Source of the DNA: Paracoccus denitrificans
Lineage (GTDB): Bacteria > Pseudomonadota > Alphaproteobacteria > Rhodobacterales > Rhodobacteraceae
Length of the DNA: 49,978 bases
NCBI GenBank assembly: GCA_003240735.1
Contig: QFNE01000021.1
Span: 1 to 49,978, forward strand
Reading direction: 5' to 3'
A program made the translations under genes and the position numbers. Below, in pieces: positions 33,776 to 42,619 of this stretch (position 1 is the first letter of the stretch; the number at the start of each line of letters is the position of its first letter). Under the pieces are notes generated by a model that ran no database searches, had not been told where the DNA came from, and saw only the letters and a program-made list of their open reading frames with translations.

Positions 33776-36700
33776 CGAACTGACGGCATTCCTAGCGACA
33801 GCGACGGTTGACGGCATTCTCGGCCGTCTCCTCTATCGCGGTGCGGCCTGGTCGTTGATGCGCGAAGAAGGGGTGTTGCCGGCGAATGCGCCGCCCCTCG
33901 GCGCGACGATCGAAACGGACCTCGCCGAACACGGCTTCGCCCTGCTTCGGGGCGCAATGGCCTTGCGGGCTCAGGCCGGTGCCTCGCCCTTGACCGGCAA
34001 GGCATTTGAGCGCGCTGCCAATGCTTTTGAGGCGTTGGTGCGCAACGGCGATCCGGAATCACCCGATCGCGGTTTTCGCCGCACAATCGCTGCCGCGGCC
34101 TATCACCTGGCCGGCTTCTCGGCCGTCGCCTATTCCCTGTTTAACGAGAAGGCGGGCGACCTCAATGCATCTCCGGGCGAGACGGCGATCCAACACCTGA
34201 TCCTGCGCGATCTCGGCCAGTTGCGCGGATATGTTCGCGACTGGCTGGCCGACGAGGCTCATGGCGATGAGCAAATCGCTGCCGCCCTGACGGGCGAAGA
34301 ACCCGATATCGATGAAGCGATATCGACGATCCTCAACACGACGATTTGCCGGGCGCTGGCCCATTTTGATTTTGCACTGGAGACCGGCGACCCCGAGCCG
34401 ATCGAGATTGCGCGCGCGCTTCTTAGCACCGCGGTCAGTCTGGCTGACAACGCGGAGAATGTGCCGCTGTGGTGGATTTCGAACCTCTGCCGCCATCTGA
34501 TCGACGACCTTTGGCAGCATTCGCTCCACCAGACTCTGCCGACCGACCCGCCGGAGGGGACGGAAGAGAAATATCCAGACCTGCGACGGCTGTTTATCTC
34601 GTCGCTCTATGCGCGCAAGACCTCCGAGGTGGAGTTGTGGCCATCGCAGCGCGAGGCGGCGCAGCGCTCTACGGACGTCACGGATGACCTGGTCGTCGCC
34701 TTGCCGACCAGCGCCGGCAAGACGCGTGTGGCCGAGATCGCCGCGCTGATGACGCTGTCGTCGGCGCGCCGGGTGTTGATCGTTACGCCATTGCGCGCTT
34801 TGTCCGCTCAGACCGAGCGCTCCTTCAGAAAAACCTTCGCGCCACTCGGCTTCAGCGTCTCCTCGCTCTATGGCGCCAGCGGTCTTTCGGCTGGAGATGA
34901 AGACGCCTTGCGCTCCCGCGAGATCATCATCGCGACACCAGAAAAGCTCGACTTCGCATTGAGAAGCGACCCCTCGCTGATCGATGATGTCGGCCTGATC
35001 GTCCTCGACGAAGGCCATATGATCGGCCCGAGCGAGCGTGAAATCCGTTACGAGACGCTCGTGCAGCGCCTGCTCCGGCGCGCGGACGCGGGCGAACGCC
35101 GAATGGTGTGCCTCTCCGCCATTCTGCCCAGCGGCGACGAACTTGACGATCTCACCGCATGGATTCGCGCCGATGAACCGGGCGAGCCGGTGCGTTCCGA
35201 TTGGCGGCCGACGCGGCAACGGTTCGGCGCGCTCACGTGGCGGGGCAAGGATGCGCTGCTCCGGCTGGATCTCGATGACGATGGCCCGTTCCTCGACAAA
35301 TTTGTCTTGGAGAAGCCCGCGCTCGGAAAGGAGAAGAAGCCTTATCCGCGCAAGAACTCGCATCTCGCCTTGTTCGCAGCATGGGAGTTTGCGAGCCAAG
35401 GCAAGCGGACCCTGATCTTCTCCACCCAGGCGAATTGGGTTGAGAGTTATGGCAAACAGGTCGTGGACCTCTGCAGGCGCGGTTATCTGGATTCGTTGCT
35501 GGAGGATGAGACGTCAATTGCCCGCGCTCTGGAGGTCGGCAAGGAATGGTTGGGCGAAGACCATCCCGCTGTCGCTTGCTTGAAGGCGGGCGTTGCCGTC
35601 CATCATGGTCGGCTGCCGAGTCCGTTTCTTCGTGAGCTGGAAGCCCTTCTGTCCGAGGGTGTGCTGAAGGTCATCGTCGCGTCGCCGACGCTATCGCAGG
35701 GCCTCAACCTCAATGCCGCCGTCCTGCTGGTGCCAGCGCTGTATCGGGCGTCCGAGAAGATCAAGGGCGAGGAGTTTGCGAACGTCGCGGGTCGCGCCGG
35801 ACGCGCCTTCGTCGATGTCGAAGGCCTCATCGTTCACGTGATGTTCGATAAGATTGATTGGCGAAAGAGGGAATGGAAGAAGCTGATCGCCTCCGCAAAG
35901 GCCCGCACGCTGAAGAGCGGCCTCATCCAGATCGTCGCCGAGATTCTTGACCGCTTGTCACGAGAGGGTGTGCTGGACCGTCACGACGCTTGGGAATATC
36001 TCGCCAATGCCCGCGAAGCCTGGAGATCGCCGGCGGAGGAAGCCGCGGTCGCCGAGCGTCTGGCCGCCGGCGCAGAATACGACGATGGCGACGACGATGA
36101 TGAAGACGGCGGCGATGACGAGGAAGAGACCATTGACGAGGAGCCGCTTTCGCAGATCGTCGAACGCCTCGATGCGACCGTGTTCGGTCTGATCGAGGCA
36201 CTGGACGCTGATCGGGCCGACCTACCCAAACTTCTGGACGAGGCGCTCAAGGGATCGCTTTGGGCGCGCCAGATTGCCCGCGAGGACGCGGACATCGCAC
36301 CGCTGCACATAAAGATATTCGAAGCGCGCGCCGACCTTATCTGGAAGACCACCACGGCGCAGGCGCGGCGCGGACATTTCGCCATGGGCGTAGGACTTGA
36401 GGCGGGCCTCACCATCGACGCCATGGCCGACGAGTTGGCCGAACTCCTCGACCGCGCAGACGAAGCGGCGCTGGGCGGCGACATCGACGAACTTGTCGAT
36501 AGCCTCGGTGGTCTCGGCGACCGCCTGCTATTCATGCGTCCTTTCATTCCTGACAAGGCGAACGCGCTACCAGCCAATTGGAAGGCAATCCTACGCAGTT
36601 GGGTGTCCGGCGAGGATGTGGCCAATATCGGGCCGCAGAACATGCGGGCGGTCGAAGATGCCTTCACTTATCGTTTGGTTTGGGCCTTGGAAGCTGTCCG

Positions 36701-37265
36701 TACCCGCCGCATGTCCCTCGGCTGGTCGCCGGATACGGTGGCGGGTGGAGCCGCTGCTGCGGTCGAAACCGGCGTTCCGCAATTCATGATGTCGATGTTG
36801 ATCCGGGCCGGTCTTCCGTCGAGGCGCGCCGCCATGGCGGCGGTCGAGGACGCCAAGCCAGTCTTCGTTACGCCTGCTGAGATGCGGGCCTGGCTCGAAT
36901 CTGATGAGATCACGGCCTACACCGACGCTGGCGATTGGCCAACGCCCGATACGGCCGCGCTATGGGCGCGGTTCCGAACCGAGGCCCTTAGCGGAGGCAT
37001 CCAGAAGTGGTCGGTCGAACACTATAAGCGACTACTCGACATCGCCGTCGCTCCGCCTGCCGGCCTGTATAGGATTGTCACCGATGAGGGTGATGGGCGG
37101 ACTTGGCTGACGACGCCCGACTACCAGCGTGTCGCCGCCTTCAAGAAGGCTGCGGTCGATCCCAAGCCCAGCCTGTTTTCGGGTCGGTTGCCCGGCAACA
37201 CAAGACTGGTGGAGGCGCTTCGTGTCGGCCGCGGAAAACTGCGTTGGCCGCAGGCCGATGCTTAA
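33762..37265 (+). CDS. hamB: HamB, Hachiman SF2 helicase
   Basis: 1167 residues. TTG at 33762 has AGGAGG 9 bases before and overlaps hamA by 14 bases. A 300-residue N-terminal domain is followed by a Ski2-type DEAD/DEAH helicase: motif I ALPTSAGKTRVAEI near residue 315, RVLIVTPLRALSAQTE, DEGH box VLDEGHMIGPSE near 415, VCLSAILPSG, VIVASPTLSQGLNL and motif VI VAGRAGRAFVDVEG near 675. An acidic run (GDDDDEDGGDDEEETIDE) lies near residue 775, followed by a helical C-terminal region. Senses DNA and licenses HamA. Confidence 0.93.
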   Translation: METIDELTAFLATATVDGILGRLLYRGAAWSLMREEGVLPANAPPLGATIETDLAEHGFALLRGAMALRAQAGASPLTGKAFERAANAFEALVRNGDPESPDRGFRRTIAAAAYHLAGFSAVAYSLFNEKAGDLNASPGETAIQHLILRDLGQLRGYVRDWLADEAHGDEQIAAALTGEEPDIDEAISTILNTTICRALAHFDFALETGDPEPIEIARALLSTAVSLADNAENVPLWWISNLCRHLIDDLWQHSLHQTLPTDPPEGTEEKYPDLRRLFISSLYARKTSEVELWPSQREAAQRSTDVTDDLVVALPTSAGKTRVAEIAALMTLSSARRVLIVTPLRALSAQTERSFRKTFAPLGFSVSSLYGASGLSAGDEDALRSREIIIATPEKLDFALRSDPSLIDDVGLIVLDEGHMIGPSEREIRYETLVQRLLRRADAGERRMVCLSAILPSGDELDDLTAWIRADEPGEPVRSDWRPTRQRFGALTWRGKDALLRLDLDDDGPFLDKFVLEKPALGKEKKPYPRKNSHLALFAAWEFASQGKRTLIFSTQANWVESYGKQVVDLCRRGYLDSLLEDETSIARALEVGKEWLGEDHPAVACLKAGVAVHHGRLPSPFLRELEALLSEGVLKVIVASPTLSQGLNLNAAVLLVPALYRASEKIKGEEFANVAGRAGRAFVDVEGLIVHVMFDKIDWRKREWKKLIASAKARTLKSGLIQIVAEILDRLSREGVLDRHDAWEYLANAREAWRSPAEEAAVAERLAAGAEYDDGDDDDEDGGDDEEETIDEEPLSQIVERLDATVFGLIEALDADRADLPKLLDEALKGSLWARQIAREDADIAPLHIKIFEARADLIWKTTTAQARRGHFAMGVGLEAGLTIDAMADELAELLDRADEAALGGDIDELVDSLGGLGDRLLFMRPFIPDKANALPANWKAILRSWVSGEDVANIGPQNMRAVEDAFTYRLVWALEAVRTRRMSLGWSPDTVAGGAAAAVETGVPQFMMSMLIRAGLPSRRAAMAAVEDAKPVFVTPAEMRAWLESDEITAYTDAGDWPTPDTAALWARFRTEALSGGIQKWSVEHYKRLLDIAVAPPAGLYRIVTDEGDGRTWLTTPDYQRVAAFKKAAVDPKPSLFSGRLPGNTRLVEALRVGRGKLRWPQADA

Positions 37266-37303
37266 GGGGTGACAGTAGCCAAAGATATTCCGAAAGAAAC
37301 GAT

Positions 37304-37960
37304 ATGACAGACAAGCTAGAAGTTTTCCAAGACATGGCCATTCACGGCCCCATCGCGAAGCGGCCCGAATTGCGCGAAGCGCTCATCACGGCGGCAGTCG
37401 ATCCCTGGCGCGTAGATCTGGAAAGGTCGGCGGAAGTGGCGCGCAACGCCGTGACCTCGGAGGATGTCGTCCTTTTTCGTCGGGATGCCGGCCAAGACCA
37501 TCCGGCGGCGGGGCTGACCCTATGGGGAGCCGAGGACGGCTATTATGTCCCCAACATCGTTCCGTTGGAGACGGGGAGCCTCACCTTCGCACAGTACAAT
37601 GCCGTGCTCGCGGATTTTATCGCGCGTATCGCCGCACCGGTCACGGCTCAATTCGGTTTCACGATCTCGACGACGGAGCCTCGGCAAACACTCGACGACT
37701 GGTTGTCTCCGGACGCTGCGCTGAAGCTCAAACGCTTCTCCGGGGCGGCCAACAAGTCGACGGGAGCGAGCCATCCTTCGGATGAACGCCGCTGGTTCGA
37801 TTTTCTCGTCGCCGTACATCGCAGCGGCGACAAACCCGGCGCCGACAGGTTAGCGCGCTGGCTGCATGAAGTGGACGGTTGGGACGAGGATTCCGCCCAC
37901 AATCTTGCAGGCGATTTTGAAACCGCGCTTGCTCTTCTTGCCTACTACGAAGAGCACTGA
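37304..37960 (+). CDS. Unrecognised protein downstream of hamB
   Basis: 218 residues from ATG at 37304, 38 bases after the hamB stop; no strong ribosome site. I do not recognise a family. Visible: an N-terminal segment with AIHGPIAKRPELREALITAA, an aromatic/Gly-rich middle (GLTLWGAEDGYYVPNIVPLE, FGFTISTTEPRQTLDDWL), and a helical C-terminus (RRWFDFLVAVHRSGDKPG, ARWLHEVDGWDEDSAHNLA, FETALALLAYYEEH). The LSPDAALKLKRF and STGASHPSDERRW parts suggest a partner surface rather than an enzyme. Five bases before the PIN gene and in one operon with it, so it may be its regulator. Confidence 0.75.
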   Translation: MTDKLEVFQDMAIHGPIAKRPELREALITAAVDPWRVDLERSAEVARNAVTSEDVVLFRRDAGQDHPAAGLTLWGAEDGYYVPNIVPLETGSLTFAQYNAVLADFIARIAAPVTAQFGFTISTTEPRQTLDDWLSPDAALKLKRFSGAANKSTGASHPSDERRWFDFLVAVHRSGDKPGADRLARWLHEVDGWDEDSAHNLAGDFETALALLAYYEEH

Positions 37961-37965
37961 GCCGG

Positions 37966-38649
37966 ATGGACGCACAGGCGATTGCATCAGCGGGCGTTCC
38001 GGTGCTGTGCATCGATACATGCTCTATTCTGGACATCATGCGTGATCCGACGCGCGAGACGGCAAAACCGCATGATCGGCAGGCAGCCATCGATCTTTTG
38101 GCCGCGGCAGAATCGGGTCGCCTCATATGCCTTATGGCGGAACAGGTAGCGATCGAGTTTTCCGATCACGACCAGCCCGTCCAGGATGAGGCTGCGCGCA
38201 ATCTCAAGAAGGTTCGGGAGCAGGTCGAGCGCATCAACAAGCTATCTGCCGTCTTCGGCGCTCCAGGCAACGTCAACCTTACGCATCTTGACGATCATGT
38301 CGGGCGTGCAAGGGCGGTTGTCGGGCGTTGGCTCGCCAAGCTTGGCAATGTCACGCCCAGCCCAGTTGTCCCCGCCAAAGCATTTGCTCGGGTCAACGCT
38401 GGCATCGCTCCAGCGAGACGCGGCAAGGAGTCCTCCAAAGATTGCCTGGTCTATGAAACTTATCTTGAGGCCGTATCAGCTTTGCGGGGCGCTGGGGTGA
38501 CGACGCCGATCGTCTTTCTGTCGTCGAATACCAATGAGTATTTGACCGAAAGCAAAGTTTTGAAGCCCGACATCGCGGCGGAATTTGGCACGATCAACCT
38601 CGGCTATGCGCCCAATATGGGTGCGGCCAAATACGCGCTCGGTCTGTAA
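37966..38649 (+). CDS. PIN-domain ribonuclease (DUF4935-like)
   Basis: 227 residues from ATG at 37966, 5 bases after the previous stop. PIN layout: strand and first acidic residue LCIDTCSILDIMRD (Asp17), MAEQVAIEFSDHD (Glu about 65), and a late ARRGKESSKDCLVYETYLEA with Asp and Glu, then PIVFLSSNTNEYL. The GKxxxKD motif suits the larger PIN_4/DUF4935 class, frequent in defence loci. No VapB-like antitoxin beside it. Likely an RNA nuclease. Confidence 0.82.
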   Translation: MDAQAIASAGVPVLCIDTCSILDIMRDPTRETAKPHDRQAAIDLLAAAESGRLICLMAEQVAIEFSDHDQPVQDEAARNLKKVREQVERINKLSAVFGAPGNVNLTHLDDHVGRARAVVGRWLAKLGNVTPSPVVPAKAFARVNAGIAPARRGKESSKDCLVYETYLEAVSALRGAGVTTPIVFLSSNTNEYLTESKVLKPDIAAEFGTINLGYAPNMGAAKYALGL

Positions 38650-38659
38650 GGACATCGGC

Positions 38660-39547
38660 TTGAGCGTATCAGCATCGAAACATAATCTGGTCCTCGAACT
38701 TTTTGTCCGCACGGCCGACGAAAACTACGTCACCGCGCGCTGGTGTGCGATCAATCAGCTCAACACAGACTTCTTATGGCTCTCAGTTCATGCGCTTGAG
38801 AAATATCTCAAGGCCGTGCTTCTCCTCAATGGTGGATCGTCCAGACGAAGCGCCACCGATCAGAAGGCATACAGCCACGACATCGTTCGGCTCTACACGG
38901 ATGTAAAAGCTCTGGCCGGCGCGTTGCTGCCAGACAATCTCGCCAAACCAACCGATCTCGACATCTATCACTGGTCGGACCGAACGCCCGAGCAGTTTAT
39001 GGAACACCTGCTTCGCAACGGGAATGCTGACAACCGCTACCTGATCTATGGCTACGTCACCCGCAGCCAGGATCTGCATATGCTAGACGCGATGGTGTTC
39101 GCCATTCGGCGTCTCATTTGCACGTTGGACGAGCGTTGGCTGCCGAGCCGAGAGCCGGAAGCGCCGACGTTTACGAATCGCGAACTGCTCACCCGGCAGC
39201 CAGAACACTACGGACGTCTTTTCATGCCGCTGGACGACCTGATCGGCGCTCGGGAGGCATCGCCGAAGCGCGCTGCGGCGTTAAATCTCAACATGGCGTT
39301 CGCGCCGGATGACTATCAACACAAACCGCTCCGGTCCGGCAGTTCGTCACGCAATCCGGTCATCATACGCCGCATTCTCGATCCTTTGGAGAGTGAGGAC
39401 CCCCGCTGGGCAGCGGAAGGCGCTGAGATCGCACACTGGTTCCTCGCCAACGTGCAGGTGCCAAAGGGTAAGTCGGACGATCCCGGTGTCACGGAACAGA
39501 TCATGGCTGCTGTGGAGGCGGCTCGGGCTAAACACGGAATCCCCTGA
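38660..39547 (+). CDS. HEPN-domain protein
   Basis: 295 residues. TTG at 38660 has AAGGA 7 bases before and follows the PIN stop by 10 bases. The N-terminal 120 residues look like a HEPN domain: TADENYVTARWCAINQ, DFLWLSVHALEKYLKAVLLL, AYSHDIVRLYTDVKALAG, where AxEKxLKAxLL and a later His are typical. The rest (LICTLDERWLP, NLNMAFAPDDYQHKPL, WAAEGAEIAHWFLAN) is unfamiliar. No clear RX4-6H catalytic motif in the HEPN part, so it may be a scaffold or antitoxin-like rather than an RNase. Third gene of the unknown-PIN-HEPN trio. Confidence 0.72.
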   Translation: MSVSASKHNLVLELFVRTADENYVTARWCAINQLNTDFLWLSVHALEKYLKAVLLLNGGSSRRSATDQKAYSHDIVRLYTDVKALAGALLPDNLAKPTDLDIYHWSDRTPEQFMEHLLRNGNADNRYLIYGYVTRSQDLHMLDAMVFAIRRLICTLDERWLPSREPEAPTFTNRELLTRQPEHYGRLFMPLDDLIGAREASPKRAAALNLNMAFAPDDYQHKPLRSGSSSRNPVIIRRILDPLESEDPRWAAEGAEIAHWFLANVQVPKGKSDDPGVTEQIMAAVEAARAKHGIP

Positions 39548-39639
39548 CGCGGCGCTAGTAATTCGTTCAGGCCAACTATAAGGCACAACCCCCAAGTGGT
39601 ATTACTATTCACAAGTAACAGCTAAAATGTAATTTCTCT

Positions 39640-40386
39640 CTACCTGGAAAGAACGCTCTTAAGATTTCTCAGTATCGTGGCACAGAGTTCGGATGGCGGT
39701 AGTTCGTGGAGCCTTGCCAAGCGCTCCACAGTGATCCAGACATCGCTTGGACTGGCGGGCCGTCCATCAGTTTGAGTAAACGGCCCATCTGTTTCCGTCA
39801 GAACCCGGTCCAACGGGAGCAATTTAGTTATTGCTGCACGCCTTTCATTATTGAGCATGTCCGCGTTCACTGAAAAGTAGCAGCCAAGATCAACCGCCCT
39901 TTTTGCCTCTGCTGCGGTGCCGGTGAACCAATGAAGCACTACGCACCCGCGCGGGGGCGGCATGTGCTGCTCTATCATGTCGAGCACCACCCTGGTCGCT
40001 CGGACGCTATGTGTTGTGACGATCTTGTCTCCCGCGACCGCGCAAAGCGATAACACGCGAGCGAATATCTCCTTCTGCGTCTCGAAAGACTTGTAGAACC
40101 GTGGGCTGGCGTCCAGCCCGACCTCGCCGACATAGCGGGTCTGCGGCAGCAACTCCTCCCATAGAGCGATCTCATGAGCGCGTTCGGCAACCAACTGAGG
40201 ATGCAGGCCGAGAGCCGCTCGGACATGACGGGTGGCGGACGCCAGTTCGTGGTTCCGTGGCCAAGCCTTGGGCGTGGTGGTCACGGTGAGGGTGAACACG
40301 CCATCGCGCTCGCAACGTTCCACCGCGGCCGCGTGGTCGGGGTAGAGATCAAGATGGCAATGGAAATCGACGAGACCCGAGCGCAT
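39640..40386 (-). CDS. qatD: QatD, TatD-family metallohydrolase of the Qat system
   Basis: 248 residues from ATG at 40386, with AGGAG 5 bases before and 8 bases after the qatC stop. TatD DNase/amidohydrolase: FHCHLD (His9, His11), GLHPQLV, YVGEVGLDAS, TTHS, VLHWFTGT and VLTETDGPF supply the metal ligands. Shorter than housekeeping TatD. QatD is the fourth gene of the QatABCD anti-phage system. Convergent with the HEPN gene across 92 bases. Confidence 0.92.
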   Translation of the reverse strand: MRSGLVDFHCHLDLYPDHAAAVERCERDGVFTLTVTTTPKAWPRNHELASATRHVRAALGLHPQLVAERAHEIALWEELLPQTRYVGEVGLDASPRFYKSFETQKEIFARVLSLCAVAGDKIVTTHSVRATRVVLDMIEQHMPPPRGCVVLHWFTGTAAEAKRAVDLGCYFSVNADMLNNERRAAITKLLPLDRVLTETDGPFTQTDGRPASPSDVWITVERLARLHELPPSELCATILRNLKSVLSR

Positions 40387-40394
40387 GGGGTCTC

Positions 40395-41744
40395 CTACGA
40401 CGGTGCGGCGCGAACGCCAGTCAGCAAACGCCCGACCTCTTCCAAGCCGCGACGATAAACATCGGCCAGGTCATCGTGGCGGGAGGGATCATCATAGAGT
40501 GGCCCGGGCTTGTGGATAAGGGCCTTGGCCAGTTCCGGGCGCTTTGATAGCCGCGCGATCGCGATCTGGAAGGATCGGACCTGCTGACCCTCGGCCTGCT
40601 TGGTGTCCAATGTGGCAGCCTTCAGGTCGGGTACGCCATAAACTGTCGCATCCTTACCTCGCAGGGAGGCCCGTCGAATGAGACAGGGGAGACAGTATCC
40701 GCAGTGCCCCTGCGGCTTCTTGGTCCAACGCCCCTTCGTCGGCGACGAACATGATAGCGACAACGGGGCAAGCTGCTTCAACAAGGCCGGAGTGGTGCAC
40801 TCGGCGACCATTTCCCCCTTGGTCTTGTTCCAATAGGGATTCTCGACCTTGCCTCCTACGCCGAGCGCTCGGAGCAGATCGTTCCATCGGGTCATGTAGA
40901 AAGGATGCGTCGTCCGGGTGCTGAGCGCACCGAGCCGAAGCCGATCGAGCGGGACATTGAGCGCGATCAGGCCGTTCTCCGGAACCTTGAGCACGAAGTC
41001 GCGGCCAAGCGCGGTGCCGGCGGCGACACCGAGGGAGAAGAACAGAAACGAGCGGCCGCGAGTGCTATCCTCCGACCCGACATCTGCGACCAGCCCGCTT
41101 TCGAAACTCATCCACACGCGGAGCCGATTGAAGGTGGATGATTTGTAGGCGGCTTTCAGGCCTTCGAAGCATTGATCCTGCGACTTGCTCACCAGCCCCT
41201 CTCCCGCGTGACTGACCAGGAGCGGCGTCTCTCCAGCCTTCAAGCTGTCGATCGCGCCGATCAAGCTGTCCAACCCGCCGGAGAACAGGCTTACGCCATC
41301 GAAAGCGGTCGGAATAAGGGTGGGAGCGGCGGGAGAGACCAGCTTCGCGTAATCCTTCGACCGTTTGCGGAATCCGACGTCCCATCGGTCGCCGGTCAGG
41401 AAGTTCAGGGCACGGACCAGGATCGGTGCCGCGGCGGTCCACAACGCGGGATCGCTAACGGGGACGACCAACCGAATCTCGCGAGTCCAAGCATCCTGCG
41501 ATTCCGTCGAGCGCGAGATGCGAGTATCCGCTGCGTGAACATGGGCGGCGACCACGAGCATGTCCGCGCCGATCTCGCTCGGGGTCAGGTGCAGCGCCTT
41601 GAGGTCGGCCAAGGCGTGCCCGATCCCATGGTCGAGACGCTTGCCCGCTACAAGTTGCAACGTCGATGCAACTTCGTCGCGCGCCTTGGGAACACGGGTC
41701 TTATCGTCCTCGCCAAAACGGCCGATGATGACGTGGCGCCTCAT
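40395..41744 (-). CDS. qatC: QatC, QueC-like PP-loop protein
   Basis: 449 residues, ATG overlapping qatB's stop. PP-loop FSGGLDSLIG at residues 154-163, as in QueC (7-cyano-7-deazaguanine synthase), preceded by a 145-residue N-terminal domain absent from QueC. A zinc site CSSPTKG...HCGYCLPCLIRR with four cysteines lies in the C-terminal half, also as in QueC. QatC belongs to the QatABCD anti-phage system, in which a nucleobase-like or protein-modifying reaction is suspected. Confidence 0.93.
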   Translation of the reverse strand: MRRHVIIGRFGEDDKTRVPKARDEVASTLQLVAGKRLDHGIGHALADLKALHLTPSEIGADMLVVAAHVHAADTRISRSTESQDAWTREIRLVVPVSDPALWTAAAPILVRALNFLTGDRWDVGFRKRSKDYAKLVSPAAPTLIPTAFDGVSLFSGGLDSLIGAIDSLKAGETPLLVSHAGEGLVSKSQDQCFEGLKAAYKSSTFNRLRVWMSFESGLVADVGSEDSTRGRSFLFFSLGVAAGTALGRDFVLKVPENGLIALNVPLDRLRLGALSTRTTHPFYMTRWNDLLRALGVGGKVENPYWNKTKGEMVAECTTPALLKQLAPLSLSCSSPTKGRWTKKPQGHCGYCLPCLIRRASLRGKDATVYGVPDLKAATLDTKQAEGQQVRSFQIAIARLSKRPELAKALIHKPGPLYDDPSRHDDLADVYRRGLEEVGRLLTGVRAAPS

Positions 41745-42619
41745 TTCGCTGCCTCCCCATCGCCCATCGTCTGCAACACGTCGAAGGCGGATTGATAGAC
41801 GTTGGTCACAAAACCCATCACCGCGTCAGGAGTCAGCGACTGGATGTTGATACCGGCGGCGTTGATCGCGTCGCTGACACCACGCTGGATGAAATCACGC
41901 AATTGCGCCTGAACCCTCTCGGCCGCGCGGGCATCGGCGGGCAGAGTAACAACCTTGGTGCCGATGTCGTTGCAGATGCGCGCCTCGATCGCGTGCGTTG
42001 CATATAACTCGAAGACAGTCTGAATCTGGCCGGACGTCAGCGCGTCGATGTCGGTGATGCCCGCACCGGCGAGGTCGGCGATCGTCTCGACGAAAGCGTC
42101 TCTCGCAATACCTTCATCAATCGACCCACCTTCGGGGCAGATGTAATCGGCGAGACCCGCGAACACTTCCTCGATCGGACGCCCGGCGAGGCTTTCGAGG
42201 TTGAGCGTTCGTAGTGCCTCACGCACGCCATTCGCGCTGGCGTCGTTGAGGAACCTGACAAGTCCAGCGCCCGCGCCCCGCGACGAGCCCATCCGCTGTG
42301 CAGCCTGACGTGAGCCGCCCGCGGATTTGGACACATATTGCGAAACCGCGCGGCCGAGGCTCCTACGGTCGCTTCCGCCCGAACTTGCGAAACGCGTGAA
42401 ATTGTTTCGGGCGGAAGTGAAGCGATCCGCCGCCCCTGCCGGCGCGGTCGGCCGAGGTGCTGGCGCGGGAGGAACTGCGGGCGGCGCTCCATCAGGAGCC
42501 GGGGATTGCGTTCCGTCGCTATCACCCGCGCCAGCTCCGCCGTCGCTGTCACCTTGCAACCAACTCGGAATGAGCGGCGTGCCGCCGCCTGCACCCCCAT
42601 AGGCGTTCGACGTGCCCAT
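41741..42619 (-). CDS. qatB: QatB, Qat system protein
   Basis: 292 residues from ATG at 42619 overlapping the qatA stop (TGATG); the longer frame to 42778 runs into qatA. The N-terminus MGTSNAYGGAGGGTPLIPSW is the QatB signature, followed by a Pro/Ala-rich linker and a helical body (SLGRAVSQYVSKSAGGSRQA, VRFLNDASANGVREALRTLN, GGSIDEGIARDAFVETIADL). The Gly-rich N-terminus is a likely substrate of the QueC-like QatC. Function within Qat is otherwise unknown. Confidence 0.92.
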   Translation of the reverse strand: MGTSNAYGGAGGGTPLIPSWLQGDSDGGAGAGDSDGTQSPAPDGAPPAVPPAPAPRPTAPAGAADRFTSARNNFTRFASSGGSDRRSLGRAVSQYVSKSAGGSRQAAQRMGSSRGAGAGLVRFLNDASANGVREALRTLNLESLAGRPIEEVFAGLADYICPEGGSIDEGIARDAFVETIADLAGAGITDIDALTSGQIQTVFELYATHAIEARICNDIGTKVVTLPADARAAERVQAQLRDFIQRGVSDAINAAGINIQSLTPDAVMGFVTNVYQSAFDVLQTMGDGEAAK

